NCBI RefSeq assembly: GCF_000020525.1
Contig: NC_011026.1
Location: 3,206,001 to 3,270,000 of the forward strand
Length of the DNA: 64,000 bases
Origin: Chloroherpeton thalassium ATCC 35110
GTDB taxonomy: Bacteria; Bacteroidota; Chlorobiia; Chlorobiales; Chloroherpetonaceae
Reading direction: 5' to 3'
Positions within the stretch are counted from its first letter, which is position 1, and each line of letters opens with the position of its first letter. Position numbers and translations under genes: made by a program. Positions 8,946-18,579 of this stretch are shown here, in pieces. The notes below the pieces were generated by a model. It ran no database searches. It had not been told where the DNA came from and was given only the letters and a program-made list of their open reading frames with translations.

Positions 8946-10748
8946 TTATTCCACCACAACGGATTCATCGTCTCTGACAAAGGTATCGTCTACCAATTCA
9001 AATTCAGGACTTGGGCCATCCTTCGTGCATTGCATATCGGCAACCCATGTGCTGCTGCTAAAGTCGTTGTTGTAGCTTTCAAATGTCACTTGATAATGAA
9101 CATCGACACCGTTTACCTGAGTCACGGCATTTGGATATTTGTTTGCTAAAAGCACCTTCATTGCATCCACCAAACGGCGGATAATCAATTTGTTTGCCTC
9201 AGTTTCAGAAAGGCCACTAAAGTTTTCCGAATCATATTGTTCTCGTTTGGAAATTCTCAAATCAAAGTTGGAGTAATACGCGCTTGCACCGGAATAAAAC
9301 TCAGCCGTTCCGTAAGAATCCACGTATTTGTCATCGCGTTGATCGACAATGAGTTGGTAATCCGACGAGGTCATGGTAAAGCTGACCGTTGGATCAAACA
9401 CCCATTTTCCACGAGAAGAAGAGACAAGAAACTGCTGGGTTTGCTGATCGATGTAGTTATAAGACGACGTCCAAGCACCGCTTTCATAGGTCATTTGAGT
9501 GGCTAAAGTCGAAGTGCTTTCGCCGTCGTAGAACTTATAAACAATCGTTTTGGAAACACCTTCTCCCGAGCCTGGATATTTGTATTCCATAAAGTTCGGC
9601 AGATAATCATTCGGCAAAGCGGAAGCGGAGAAGTTGTCATACGTGCCTGGCGTTCCCATTCTATCATAATCCGAAGCATTCAGGTAATACGCCTCATCGA
9701 CAATCGCCCATGTTCCGTTTTCGTAGCGATATAAGGTTTTGGTGGTCACAGGATCGGAGCCAACAACCGGCGTTCCAGGATAAGGAATGCTAATGTTGTC
9801 AACTTCCCAAGTAGTGGCACTCGAAGTGGTGGATTTATACCGCAATCCGATGTAGACACTTTTTTCATCCTTGTAATCAGAAAGGTCGACCGTATCAACT
9901 TTGACAAAAGTCCAATCAGAACCGCTGGCTCTGTTTGTCAAAGTAAGTTTTGTCCAGGTTGCACTGCTCGGATCGCCCGATCCAGAATAGTCCGTAGAGA
10001 GATAAGCTTCGTGCCTGTAAGCAAGAGAATCCGTTCCATAATTAATGGCTTCAACAAAGCTGAATTTGAGTTCATCTTTGACGGAAAAATTCATTTTTGG
10101 AGAAATCAACCAATCCTCATTGGCCAACGCGCCACCGGAATAGCCGCTCATTTTAGCGCACGGCGCGGGTTCGCCATAAGAAGTTGTTCCCCAAACTTGA
10201 GCCCCAGAAACGCTATAAGACGAGAACTTTCCGAGATCATCGTCAAACGTTTCAACATAGAAATCTTTGATGGACGCGGTATCGATGATCGGCGTGACAT
10301 CCGATTCCTGATATGAAACCAAAATCAGTTGTCCTTCTTCTGGACTTTCCACCTCGTCGCTCAAAATATCCGGCAAATAAACCTTCGCTGGATAGGTCGG
10401 CGAGAAATAGCCAGCTGTTCCAACTTCATAGTTTACTGAGGCATACGCTTCATCTGAAAGCGTAATTGTTTCGGCTTGGGTGTATTCCTCTAAATCGTCG
10501 GGAACTTCCCCATTGTAATCAAACGTGATCAGCGCGCTTGAACCAATGCCATACGCCGTATATTCCTCGCCAAGCAAAAGCGGGACATATTTTGCTGCGG
10601 TGATCTCGTCCGTAAAGAAATGATTGGCCGCGATAAAAGCCGCATCTGCCGAATCGGCTGCATCGTTACTTTTTGCAAGGCTGGCTATGGTGTTATAGTC
10701 ATCACTTGTTAAAGTGAGCGTGATGCTGCCTTTGTAGCCGGTTCTTTT
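8946..10748 (-). CDS. surface/periplasmic lipoprotein, choice-of-anchor-J-like, main part (frame-broken N-terminus)
   Basis: Open back to an in-frame stop at 10749-10751; the only starts in frame are rare ones such as TTG at 10577, so no natural beginning exists here. Joined to the signal peptide in the other frame (10709-10849) by adding one A to a six-A run it becomes a 634-residue lipoprotein. A jelly-roll-like region (around DFYVETFDDDLGKFSSY ... NEDWLISPKMNFS ... WEVDNISIPYP) resembles the choice-of-anchor J / DUF5017 type of Bacteroidetes surface proteins. The rest is Tyr/Ser/Asp-rich. It lies 19 bases downstream of a TonB receptor gene, so it is probably that receptor's lipoprotein partner. 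The ligand is unknown. Confidence 0.7.
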   Translation of the reverse strand, partial: KRTGYKGSITLTLTSDDYNTIASLAKSNDAADSADAAFIAANHFFTDEITAAKYVPLLLGEEYTAYGIGSSALITFDYNGEVPDDLEEYTQAETITLSDEAYASVNYEVGTAGYFSPTYPAKVYLPDILSDEVESPEEGQLILVSYQESDVTPIIDTASIKDFYVETFDDDLGKFSSYSVSGAQVWGTTSYGEPAPCAKMSGYSGGALANEDWLISPKMNFSVKDELKFSFVEAINYGTDSLAYRHEAYLSTDYSGSGDPSSATWTKLTLTNRASGSDWTFVKVDTVDLSDYKDEKSVYIGLRYKSTTSSATTWEVDNISIPYPGTPVVGSDPVTTKTLYRYENGTWAIVDEAYYLNASDYDRMGTPGTYDNFSASALPNDYLPNFMEYKYPGSGEGVSKTIVYKFYDGESTSTLATQMTYESGAWTSSYNYIDQQTQQFLVSSSRGKWVFDPTVSFTMTSSDYQLIVDQRDDKYVDSYGTAEFYSGASAYYSNFDLRISKREQYDSENFSGLSETEANKLIIRRLVDAMKVLLANKYPNAVTQVNGVDVHYQVTFESYNNDFSSSTWVADMQCTKDGPSPEFELVDDTFVRDDESVVVE

Positions 10749-10849
10749 TTATCCAACTCATCATAAAGCTCCTCATTCGGATCGCAAGCGCCTAAAAAGA
10801 GCAAGCTGAGAAGCGTTAATAGAGATAAAAACTTTCTATTCAGGGTCAT
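10709..10849 (-). CDS. N-terminal fragment of the frame-broken lipoprotein (signal peptide)
   Basis: 46 codons from an ATG preceded by AGGAG at good spacing. It encodes MTLNRKFLS, a Leu-rich core and the lipobox LGAC followed by DPNEELYDELDKK, then runs out of frame to a TAA. The coding-strand run of six A at 10744-10749 after GGAT is where the frame is lost. This fragment and the ORF that follows are clearly halves of one lipoprotein gene. Confidence 0.72.
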   Translation of the reverse strand: MTLNRKFLSLLTLLSLLFLGACDPNEELYDELDKKEPATKAASRSL

Positions 10850-10868
10850 TTTTGTCTCCTTTTATGGG

Positions 10869-13439
10869 TTAAAATTTAAGTCTTAAAGTTGCCGACCAGG
10901 TTCTTCCAAAACCATAATAGACCGGGGAGGTCGCTGCATCGTGGTCGTCACCGTCGGAAGCTTCAGAAATGTATTCGGTATCGAACAGGTTATCCACGTT
11001 GCCGGTTAAGGTTGCCAAGTAGTCACCAAATTGGAAATCATAAGAGCAGCGCAAGTTGACCAATTGGTAATCAGGAAGTTTCCACGCATCGACGCCTTCT
11101 TCGTCGGCTGAGGTTCGGTTATTGACGTCAAAATCGGCGTAAATGTCATCGAAGTGATAGAAGGTGACGCCGAGCTTAAATTTATTTAAGACTTGGTAAT
11201 CCACGGAGATAGAGGCGGTTGTTTGCGCAGCGTTTCCAACGTACAAACCTTTCGCATACACATTGACTTCAGCAATCAATGAGTCGCGCTCTTCGTTGAA
11301 AATCTTCGCATTCACATTGTCGATCCATTTCCAATCGCCCAATGACAACATGCCCGAAATGCTCAAGTTATCTACTGGCTTGTACTGCGCTTCAAACTCG
11401 ATGCCTTGGTGGCGCGCATTCAAACCGGTAAAGTTTGCGACTTGGTCGTTGCCGATGCTTTTTGTCAGGGTTTTATCTAACCAAAGTGTGTGATAAAGCG
11501 CCACATCCAAGTTGAACTTCGGCGTGCTAATGCCATAGCCAAGCTCACCGGAGAAAATGCGCTGCATTTTGGCATCTTCATTGACCGTGTTTGTGTAGTT
11601 CAAGAAGATATCGTCGAAGTAAGGCGCGCGGGTGAAATAACCGGTATTTGCAAAGACGTGCTGCAAGTCGGTGAGGTTGTAGTTGGCACCGCCCTTTATG
11701 CTATACGCGTAGAATGGCTCCCAATCCGAAACCTGATTCGGATCATCGTCATCGTAGTTGAAGTAATCCGTTCTGCGATACGACTGGTTAATAACCGAGC
11801 CGCTCAAGAAAGCCGTGTACTTTTTCTGAACATACTCGGCTTGCGCAAACAGACCTGCCCAGAAAACTTCGCCTAAGTTGTAATAGTCGATTTTATCGCC
11901 TTCTTTCAGTGGCGTATTGGCATCACGATTGACGTTAGAGTCATCGAGGTAATAATCGCCGCCGAGTAAATCGGTGATTTCGATATAGTGGAAACCTTTG
12001 TAGTATCGGCCATCAAAACCAGCGGTGATGTTAAAATCTTTATACTTGGTATTGTATGACGAAAGAATGCCATACCAATTGTGCTTATTGACCGCAAAGG
12101 AGATAACAGCCTGCGAGCCCGTGGTTGAAGCCGCATTTTCAGCCATCACGGCGTCGTAGTCCAAAAGGCCATCAGCTGTTAGCTTAGTGATTTCATACGG
12201 CTCGCCAGATGGATATTCAAATTCAAGCCAGTGATCATTTTCACCATTGACGCGCCGGGCACCGCCACTTGAAAATGACGCATAAATCGCCGTAGAAAGG
12301 CTTGAGTTCTCATTGATGTCCCAATAATGGTTTAATGAAATTTGGGGCTTATGATACTCATTGTAACCATAACCGCTGGGATAAATTTCGCCCTCGCGAA
12401 TGCCATAGTGCGTGTTTAAGCGAATGCCATCTTCGCTATTGCGGTACTCCTCAATCAAGTGCATCGAGCCGCGTTGATTGTGCCACTGCGGCGCGCCAAA
12501 AGCGGTAAAAGAAAGCGAGTGCTTGTCGTTGATCTTTTTAAAGACATTCACAAAGTAAGTGTAAGCTTCAAAGTTCAAGGCTTTTGCATAGCCATCTCCA
12601 GTTGTGAGCGCACCGCTCAAAGTAACCGCCCAATCATTTTCCATCAAACCCGTGGAAACGGTTAAGGCTCTTTTTGTGTAGCCGTCATTTCCGGTAGCCA
12701 ACTGAAGAATGCCACCTTGCATCGGATCAGCCGAGCTGGTTAGAATGTTAATCGTACCGCCAACGGAGGAAATCGCCAGCTTTGAAGCCCCAAGCCCGCG
12801 CTGCACCTGCATGGTACGCGACACATCGGAAAGTCCCGCCCAGTTTGACCAATACACCTTGCCATCTTCCATGCCGTTCACAGGCACGCCGTTAATGAGC
12901 ACCGCAAAGTTGTTGGAGTCGAAACCGCGCAGATTCACGCGACCGTCGCCATAGCCGCCGCCCGTTTTTGTGGCATAGACGCTCGGCGTGGTATTCAGAA
13001 TTTCTGGAAATTCTTTTGAGCCTAATCTTTCTTGAATGTCAATGGTTTTGATAGTGGAAACGGAAACAGGGGTTTCACGATCCTTTGCATAAGACGCCAC
13101 CACTTTAATTTCCTCTAAACCGATAGCGTCTGGCTGCATGGCAATAACGCCCAAATGGAGGTCTTTGGTAGAATCCACGTCAATGAACATTTCTTTTCTT
13201 ACGTAGCCTACATAACTAATCGTTAGGTCATATCGCCCTGAAGGCGCATGAAAGGAAAATCCGCCGTCCAGCCCGCTAATAGAACCGATAGATTTTCCTT
13301 TTAGAAAAACAGTGGCGCCAATCAGCGGCTCATTGGAGTCCTTCTCCAGAATAGTTCCGCTAACGATTTGCGCAAAGCTTCTTGCCCCCGAAAAAAGCAT
13401 CAAGAAAAGGAGCAACGAGATGAGTTTCATTTTTCTCAT
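10869..13439 (-). CDS. TonB-dependent receptor with carboxypeptidase-like N-terminal domain
   Basis: 856 residues, outer membrane. Signal peptide about 1-23 (ending SFAQ); CarboxypepD_reg-like domain about 24-110 (SGTILEKDSNEPLIGATV, YVGYVRKE); plug about 118-235 with NLRGFDSNNFAVLINGVPVNG; and a 22-strand barrel ending in an aromatic residue (ATLRLKF), the usual outer-membrane signature. It takes up a scarce ligand using proton-motive force through TonB. The ligand is unknown; a SusD-type partner is absent, but a lipoprotein gene follows 19 bases downstream. About 590 bases upstream carry no gene and may hold a regulated leader. Confidence 0.93.
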   Translation of the reverse strand: MRKMKLISLLLFLMLFSGARSFAQIVSGTILEKDSNEPLIGATVFLKGKSIGSISGLDGGFSFHAPSGRYDLTISYVGYVRKEMFIDVDSTKDLHLGVIAMQPDAIGLEEIKVVASYAKDRETPVSVSTIKTIDIQERLGSKEFPEILNTTPSVYATKTGGGYGDGRVNLRGFDSNNFAVLINGVPVNGMEDGKVYWSNWAGLSDVSRTMQVQRGLGASKLAISSVGGTINILTSSADPMQGGILQLATGNDGYTKRALTVSTGLMENDWAVTLSGALTTGDGYAKALNFEAYTYFVNVFKKINDKHSLSFTAFGAPQWHNQRGSMHLIEEYRNSEDGIRLNTHYGIREGEIYPSGYGYNEYHKPQISLNHYWDINENSSLSTAIYASFSSGGARRVNGENDHWLEFEYPSGEPYEITKLTADGLLDYDAVMAENAASTTGSQAVISFAVNKHNWYGILSSYNTKYKDFNITAGFDGRYYKGFHYIEITDLLGGDYYLDDSNVNRDANTPLKEGDKIDYYNLGEVFWAGLFAQAEYVQKKYTAFLSGSVINQSYRRTDYFNYDDDDPNQVSDWEPFYAYSIKGGANYNLTDLQHVFANTGYFTRAPYFDDIFLNYTNTVNEDAKMQRIFSGELGYGISTPKFNLDVALYHTLWLDKTLTKSIGNDQVANFTGLNARHQGIEFEAQYKPVDNLSISGMLSLGDWKWIDNVNAKIFNEERDSLIAEVNVYAKGLYVGNAAQTTASISVDYQVLNKFKLGVTFYHFDDIYADFDVNNRTSADEEGVDAWKLPDYQLVNLRCSYDFQFGDYLATLTGNVDNLFDTEYISEASDGDDHDAATSPVYYGFGRTWSATLRLKF

Positions 13440-14026
13440 GTTTTGCTAAAATTAATTTTGGTATTGAAAGGTCGTGAGCGAAATGAGGCACTTTTTAGGA
13501 GACTGGGGATGCGGGAGAATGTGAATCACTTTACTTTTCCAAAACGCGGCCACAGTGCAGAATGCCTCAACCAACGCCGTCGACTCTTGGGTTTCGATAT
13601 TTGTTTCTCAAGAATTGCTTTCACGGCATTTCATATTAATCATTGGCTTAATTCCAATCTTTAACGAATGGTTATTTCCTTATTACCTTTTTATTAACAG
13701 CCCGATTTTTGAAACAAAATGGCTTCATTGGAAAGAAATCATTCTCGGCTTCGCGAAGTGGAAAATTGGTGTTGAAGAAAGAGGTTCGTGCGGAAAAGTC
13801 TCGCAACTGGCAGAGGAAAGAACGCAAAGAACACTTACAAACGATGCCGCAAAAAAACGTGCAAATTAATTGCATTTAGTAAGAGACGATGAAATCGGGG
13901 AATGAAGATGCCTTCACAATGTTTGGATCAGCTTTCAGAGAAAAGTTCTCTTAGGCTTCACATTTTGAAAAATGCTGGGGAAACTTGGTTTTTTTTAGTG
14001 TTTTCTAATTTAGAAGTGTTTTCATC
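13440..14026. other. 587-base intergenic stretch with possible structured leader
   Basis: No convincing gene. Upstream of the TonB receptor, on the - strand, TGAGGCA and TGCCTCA (13563-13569 and 13484-13490 on +) can pair and would enclose about 70 nt containing further G/C-rich short pairings. I compared it by eye with cobalamin riboswitches, common before such receptors, but the core GGTGAAA and B12-box motifs are absent. A 104-codon GTG-initiated ORF on + at 13555 looks like chance. Confidence 0.35.
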
Positions 14027-14536
14027 TCATTTTTTTATGGCATATAAACAGGCGCAACCATCAAGCAACATTTTTGCGGATTCTTCAGAAATGCCGGTTT
14101 CTTCCATTGCCATTTGCGCAAGTTCAGTTCTTCCGGTTGACGCACTTCGACATCCGATGCTAACGATTCCCGCGTTTAATGCACTCCGAACCCCTTTATG
14201 CACCAAGCAAAGAGGATGCAATGCACCGCCGCCATCTTCTCGCTGATTATAAGCATTGACCAAATTCGTGGCATGTTCTCCCCATTCAGGAATCCCTTGG
14301 TAGACTTCCGAGAACGGGCATTTTTTAATGACGACAAACGTATATTTATTATTATCGTCAAATACCTCATAATTTTTTTCGCCATCCAGCTGAGCCAATT
14401 TTTCCAGAATGGTATCGCCTTCCAAAGAACCGGCAATTGCTCTGCCTGCCTGCAATGCTGGCAAAAGCCCCATTTCTTCTATATTGCCGACGAGCATGCC
14501 CCACAGTGCAAACGTCACAGGATTCTTGGCCATCAT
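14027..14536 (-). CDS. Cys-rich protein of unknown function
   Basis: 169 residues, soluble, family not recognised. A good ribosome site (AAGAAGGGA) precedes the tandem ATGATG start. Five Cys residues sit in separate motifs: KCPF (73), PLCLVHK (110), IGCRS (129) and GCACLY (161 and 163), with His107 and His113 close by. That pattern suggests metal or Fe-S binding or redox chemistry. The CPF plus late Cys layout distantly recalls ATC-hydrolase-like proteins, but I would not assign that. Monocistronic, with about 400 empty bases upstream. Confidence 0.65.
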   Translation of the reverse strand: MMAKNPVTFALWGMLVGNIEEMGLLPALQAGRAIAGSLEGDTILEKLAQLDGEKNYEVFDDNNKYTFVVIKKCPFSEVYQGIPEWGEHATNLVNAYNQREDGGGALHPLCLVHKGVRSALNAGIVSIGCRSASTGRTELAQMAMEETGISEESAKMLLDGCACLYAIKK

Positions 14537-14945
14537 TTACGTCCCTTCTTTACTTTTGTAAAATTAACAGAATTACTAACACGATTAGACCGCTTCAAAC
14601 AAAATGCGTTTAATTGCCAAGTAGCAAATATGAATGAAAACCAAATTTTTAAGAATTTTTTCAACCATATCCTTACCGGACAAATTCAGCTTTACTTCAA
14701 TGTTTAAATATAGTGATACTTTATTTAAAATACCGCTATGGGTCAACATTCATGCCTACATGAAAAAATGTGAATCGATTATTTGCGCAAATGATAAGAA
14801 ATGTTCAATGGGAAAGGTCAAAATATAGCTTCGGATGAAAGTCTATATTTTCAAAAGTCAAGTTAAGTTCGTGCTTATTTATCACAATTCTATCACAATG
14901 AACTTTAAGTTAGCCGTATTTTTCGCCATTGCACGATGAACCTGC
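14537..14945. other. 409-base intergenic stretch, no gene seen
   Basis: AT-rich. The only ORF (14634-14828, +) has no ribosome site or protein-like composition. A short tandem ATCACAAT motif occurs at 14881 and 14892. The region should hold the promoter of the Cys-rich gene and the 3' end of the toxin-antitoxin transcript. Confidence 0.5.
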
Positions 14946-15407
14946 TTATCGGAACAATCTCGCGTCGAATGGAAATGGAGAGGTTTTTACAATTTTGATC
15001 TTTTTGAAATCCTGATGTTTGGGATTTAGGATGTAGTTAAAATCCTCCGACACCACAACACTTGGGACTTTGAGAACCGCGTATTTGTTTTCAGAAACAA
15101 AACGATCGCCGATTACGCGGCTGCTTGGCACACTTGGAATAAAATTCCACCCAATTGGCAATTGGTCGGTTGGGATTTCCTGGATCGCAACGGTGTCGGG
15201 GATCTCAATTTCAACCATGAAATAATCTTTTGGCAATATGCCCATGGGAACATGCACTGCAACTTCGGCGCAAGCCAAAGCTCGCGATTCAGCGGTGTAT
15301 ATCACCTCAGTTCCTTTGGAATTCCACCGCTGGCCGTTCAATGAAGCCCCGTAGCCCGAAAGCTGCTCTTTGTATTTTGCCTTGCTGAGTCTAAAAACCT
15401 TCATCAC
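14946..15407 (-). CDS. RES-domain toxin (NAD+-degrading type)
   Basis: 153 residues. RES family proteins of toxin-antitoxin pairs degrade NAD+ and stop growth. Seen: VFRLSKAKY with the conserved Arg at the start, GQRWNSKG with Arg/Asn/Ser, AESRALACAEVAVH with conserved Ser and Glu, and PSSRVIGDRFV towards the end. The length is typical. Its ATG overlaps the stop of the antitoxin gene by 4 bases (ATGA), so translation is coupled. Toxicity is inferred from the family. Confidence 0.88.
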   Translation of the reverse strand: MMKVFRLSKAKYKEQLSGYGASLNGQRWNSKGTEVIYTAESRALACAEVAVHVPMGILPKDYFMVEIEIPDTVAIQEIPTDQLPIGWNFIPSVPSSRVIGDRFVSENKYAVLKVPSVVVSEDFNYILNPKHQDFKKIKIVKTSPFPFDARLFR

Positions 15408-15886
15408 ACAAAAATGCCATATTCAATATTATTGAGCTCGGCCAAAACGAGATCTTTCCCATAAGATGTATCCAATAAATCGATCGGTTTTTCGTTTCCC
15501 AATGCTGGCGATGGCATGTTGAGCCAACTATTAAACTGTTCAGGAGAATCAAACACTTCGTTTCCCAAATTGATCACCTCGGCAAGCTCAAATATTTTCT
15601 CACTTTGAATGGGTTTGAAAATATGATCTTTAGCTTTCCGATACCGCTGGAGCGTTCGGATATTGATATTTAAAAAGCTTGACCACCAGCGGTCATCAAA
15701 AGGTGAGTTCGTATTAATTTCTTCAAATAAAACACCTGGCACGCCACGCTTAACGGCATGCGCCACTAAAAGCTTATCCGCCAATACAACCTGATAGGTG
15801 ATCTCTTTTGCCGGTAAAGTTTCATCAAAAGATATGATAAACTCTTTGAGCTTCTCATCTTTTAAAGCCGCTTCTTTTTCACTCAT
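15404..15886 (-). CDS. ParS/Xre-type antitoxin of the RES toxin
   Basis: 160 residues. Cognate antitoxin of the MbcA/ParS/Xre class. An N-terminal helical region (about 60-100: WWSSFLNINIRTLQRYRKAK) corresponds to the Xre-like helix-turn-helix with the typical RTLQRYR. The C-terminal toxin-binding part has LGNEVFDSPEQFNSWLNMPSPALGNEKPIDLLDT, the hallmark of this family. The order antitoxin-toxin with a 4-base overlap is standard. Autoregulation at the AT-rich promoter just upstream is likely. Confidence 0.88.
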   Translation of the reverse strand: MSEKEAALKDEKLKEFIISFDETLPAKEITYQVVLADKLLVAHAVKRGVPGVLFEEINTNSPFDDRWWSSFLNINIRTLQRYRKAKDHIFKPIQSEKIFELAEVINLGNEVFDSPEQFNSWLNMPSPALGNEKPIDLLDTSYGKDLVLAELNNIEYGIFV

Positions 15887-15915
15887 TGGGCATCATTTTT
15901 AACTTGATTGACATC

Positions 15916-15928
15916 TATACTTTATATA
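15916..15928. promoter_or_regulatory. possible operator of the toxin-antitoxin operon
   Basis: TATACTTTATATA lies about 30 bases before the antitoxin ATG and is partly self-complementary (TATA-N5-TATA). It overlaps the probable -10 region, where an antitoxin-toxin complex could repress. Weak evidence. Confidence 0.25.
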
Positions 15929-16066
15929 ACGACAAATATACATATTCAGTTTAAACCGGAAAACAGAAGATTCTCCACCGCCACAGCTGCTCTCGCTATA
16001 AATTATTTGTGTTGGACATCGAACATCAGGAATATGGCGCGGCGAACCGAAAAGCATTTTCATAAA

Positions 16067-16104
16067 ACAAAAAAAAGGGAAAGCCTCAGCTTCCCCTTTT
16101 TTTC
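16067..16104 (-). terminator. intrinsic terminator after sucD
   Basis: An 8-bp stem (GGGAAAGC with GCTTCCCC, one imperfect pair) has a CTCA loop, and runs of seven or more A/T flank both sides. On the - strand it ends the gatA-sucD transcript. Confidence 0.8.
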
Positions 16105-16191
16105 TTTATAGTTATGATTTTTCCCTTCCCTCTTGCAATTGGTAGCAATCAAGCGAAGGCAGGGAAAACGCATAAGGTGTAGTTAAGAAAA

Positions 16192-17091
16192 TTAGCGACC
16201 CAGCGCCTTTAGCATGGTTTCGCCAATATCTGCGGGATTTTCAACAACATAAATGCCTGCGCTCCGCATGGCAGCCAGTTTATCTTCCGCAGTTCCTTTT
16301 CCGCCAGAGACGATTGCACCTGCATGTCCCATACGACGTCCGGGAGGTGCGGTGCGCCCTGCAATAAATCCCACAACTGGTTTTTTGTAGTTGCGCTTAA
16401 TATACGCGGCGGCTTCTTCTTCGGCGTTTCCACCAATTTCGCCAATCACGACCAAGCCTTCCGTATCAGGATCTTTCGCAAAGAGCTTAACTGCGTCGAG
16501 AAACTTTGTGCCGATAATTGGATCGCCACCGATGCCAATGCAAGTCGATTGACCAAGTCCAACTTGGGTTAACTGATTTACCGCTTCGTAGGTGAGCGTA
16601 CCGCTTCTTGAAATGACACCGATAGAACCTGGCTTGTGAATAAAGCCAGGCATAATACCGATTTTGGCTTCACCTGGCGTGATCACTCCTGGGCAATTCG
16701 GCCCAACCAGTACTGCCCCTTTTTCTTTCACAAAGAAATACGCCTTCATCATATCATTGACAGGAATCCCTTCTGTGATGCAAATAATCACTTTAATTCC
16801 GGCTTCCGCTGCTTCCATGATCGCATCGCCAGCAAACGCCGCAGGAACAAAAATAACCGAAGTGTTGGCCTCTGCTTTTTTAACCGCATCTTTAACGGTA
16901 TTGAAAATCGGCACTTCGCGGATAAATGGGTCTTTTTCGTTGCCGTTGTATTGCATTCCCCCTTTACCTGGCGTTACACCGGCGACGACATTCGTCCCGT
17001 ATTCCAGCATTTGTGAGGTATGAAATGTGCCTTCACCGCCAGTAATGCCTTGCACAACCAGGCGAGTGTCTTTGTTTACTAATACGCTCAT
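16192..17091 (-). CDS. sucD: succinate--CoA ligase, ADP-forming, alpha subunit
   Basis: 299 residues. Catalyses succinyl-CoA/succinate interconversion with the beta subunit SucC, which is not in this window. CoA-binding Rossmann fold at the N-terminus ([26 protein letters not shown]), [12 protein letters not shown] in the middle, ligase domain with [14 protein letters not shown], and the phosphohistidine motif [17 protein letters not shown] near 247-263. In a green sulfur bacterium this works in the reductive TCA cycle. It is separated from gatA by 54 bases and probably shares its transcript. Confidence 0.97.
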   Translation of the reverse strand: MSVLVNKDTRLVVQGITGGEGTFHTSQMLEYGTNVVAGVTPGKGGMQYNGNEKDPFIREVPIFNTVKDAVKKAEANTSVIFVPAAFAGDAIMEAAEAGIKVIICITEGIPVNDMMKAYFFVKEKGAVLVGPNCPGVITPGEAKIGIMPGFIHKPGSIGVISRSGTLTYEAVNQLTQVGLGQSTCIGIGGDPIIGTKFLDAVKLFAKDPDTEGLVVIGEIGGNAEEEAAAYIKRNYKKPVVGFIAGRTAPPGRRMGHAGAIVSGGKGTAEDKLAAMRSAGIYVVENPADIGETMLKALGR

Positions 17092-17145
17092 TGTTTTTTG
17101 ATTTAGTTTTTTATTGTCATAGTTGTTTGAAAGAACTAAAAATCC

Positions 17146-18579
17146 TTACAGCGATGCTACTGCTTTGGCAATGCTCAAAATAGTGCCTTCACCAAAAGGC
17201 TTTCCAATAAACTGAATGCCAACTGGCAGGTTTTCCTTTGTGCTTCCAGCAGGCACGCTAATAGCCGGAATGCCGCTGAGATTGGCGGTAACGGTGTAAA
17301 TATCGGCAAGATACATCGCAAGCGGATCGTCCATTTTCTCGCCCAGCGTGAACGGCGGAATTGGAGAAGTTGGGCCAGCAATCACATCTACCGTTTCAAA
17401 CGCTTTCAGATAATCCTCACGAATCAAGCGACGCACTTTTTGCGCCTTACGATAATACGCATCGTAGTAGCCAGCTGAAAGCACATACGTGCCAAGCATG
17501 ATGCGGCGCTTAACTTCCATTCCAAAACCTTCACTGCGCGAGGCGGTGTACATTTCCATCAAATCCGATTGCTTTTCAGAACGATAGCCATAACGAGCGC
17601 CGTCGAAACGCGCCAAGTTGGAAGAAGCTTCAGCGGTTGCCAAAATGTAGTAAGTTGCAAGCGCATATTCGCTTCTTGGCAGCGAGACAGGAATGAGCTC
17701 CGCGCCACCAGCCTTCAAAGCTTCCAATTTTGCCTTCACCACCGCTTCGATTTCCTTATCCAATGCGTCGGTGAAAAATTCGTTAGGAATACCGATTTTT
17801 AAGCCGCTTAGCTTGAACGAAGCCACTTCATTGACATACGGCTTTACCGGTTCATCGCTTGTCGTTGAATCTTGCGCGTCTTCACCTGCAATCACTTCGA
17901 GAACCAACGCCGCGTCTTCGGCTGTTTTTGAAAGCACGCCAATTTGATCGAACGACGAGCCATACGCGACCAACCCAAATCGTGAAACGCGCCCATAAGT
18001 TGGTTTCAAACCGATGATGTTACAAAACGAGGCCGGCTGACGAACCGAGCCGCCCGTGTCGGAGCCCAGCGCAACTAACGCACAGTCCGAAGCCACCGCC
18101 ACCGCTGAACCACCGGAACTTCCGCCAGGAACTTTTGTTGGGTCAACTGAATTTTTCGTTGCACCGAAGTATGACGTCTCGGTTGAGCTGCCCATTGCAA
18201 ACTCATCCATGTTTGCCGAACCTAAAAAGACGGCATCTTCAGCCAGGAGCTTCTTTATGGCTGTTGCGTCGTAAATGCTGTTAAATTTGGAGAGAATTTT
18301 TGAGCCACAAGTGAGCCTTTCGCCTTCAATGGCGATGTTATTTTTGATTGCCATGGGCAAACCAAAAAGTTTTCCTGGCGCATTGCCATCTGCAAGCTTT
18401 GCATCCAACGCTTTTGCTCGGGCGAGCGCTGTTTCTTTAAAAACAGCAATAAATGCGTTTAATTCTTTCTTTTCCTCAATCCTGTTTAGGTATGCTGCTG
18501 TAACAGCCTCACAACTGACTTTTTTTGAAAGCAGCTTTTCTCTCAGCTCTGAATAAGAACGAAAAATAAGTTCAGACAC
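17146..18579 (-). CDS. gatA: Asp-tRNA(Asn)/Glu-tRNA(Gln) amidotransferase subunit A
   Basis: 477 residues, the usual length. Amidase subunit of GatCAB that releases ammonia from Gln to amidate mischarged tRNA. The Ser-cisSer-Lys triad is visible: Lys in [11 protein letters not shown] (about 77), [13 protein letters not shown] (about 152-164) and the nucleophile Ser in [14 protein letters not shown]. The N-terminal helical part and [21 protein letters not shown] are family-typical. gatB and gatC are elsewhere. The presence of gltX in the same window fits a non-discriminating GluRS feeding this enzyme. Confidence 0.97.

Noticed and set aside
13555-13869. 104-codon ORF on + in the TonB receptor leader
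   Set aside because: GTG start without ribosome site, composition unlike its neighbours, and it lies in the probable leader of a gene on the other strand.
13440-13870. Cobalamin riboswitch before the TonB receptor
   Set aside because: An ACTG core and GAGACTGG-like string occur, but the GGTGAAA core and B12 box in correct order and orientation are missing.
14634-14828. 64-codon ORF on + after the Cys-rich gene
   Set aside because: No ribosome site and no protein-like pattern.
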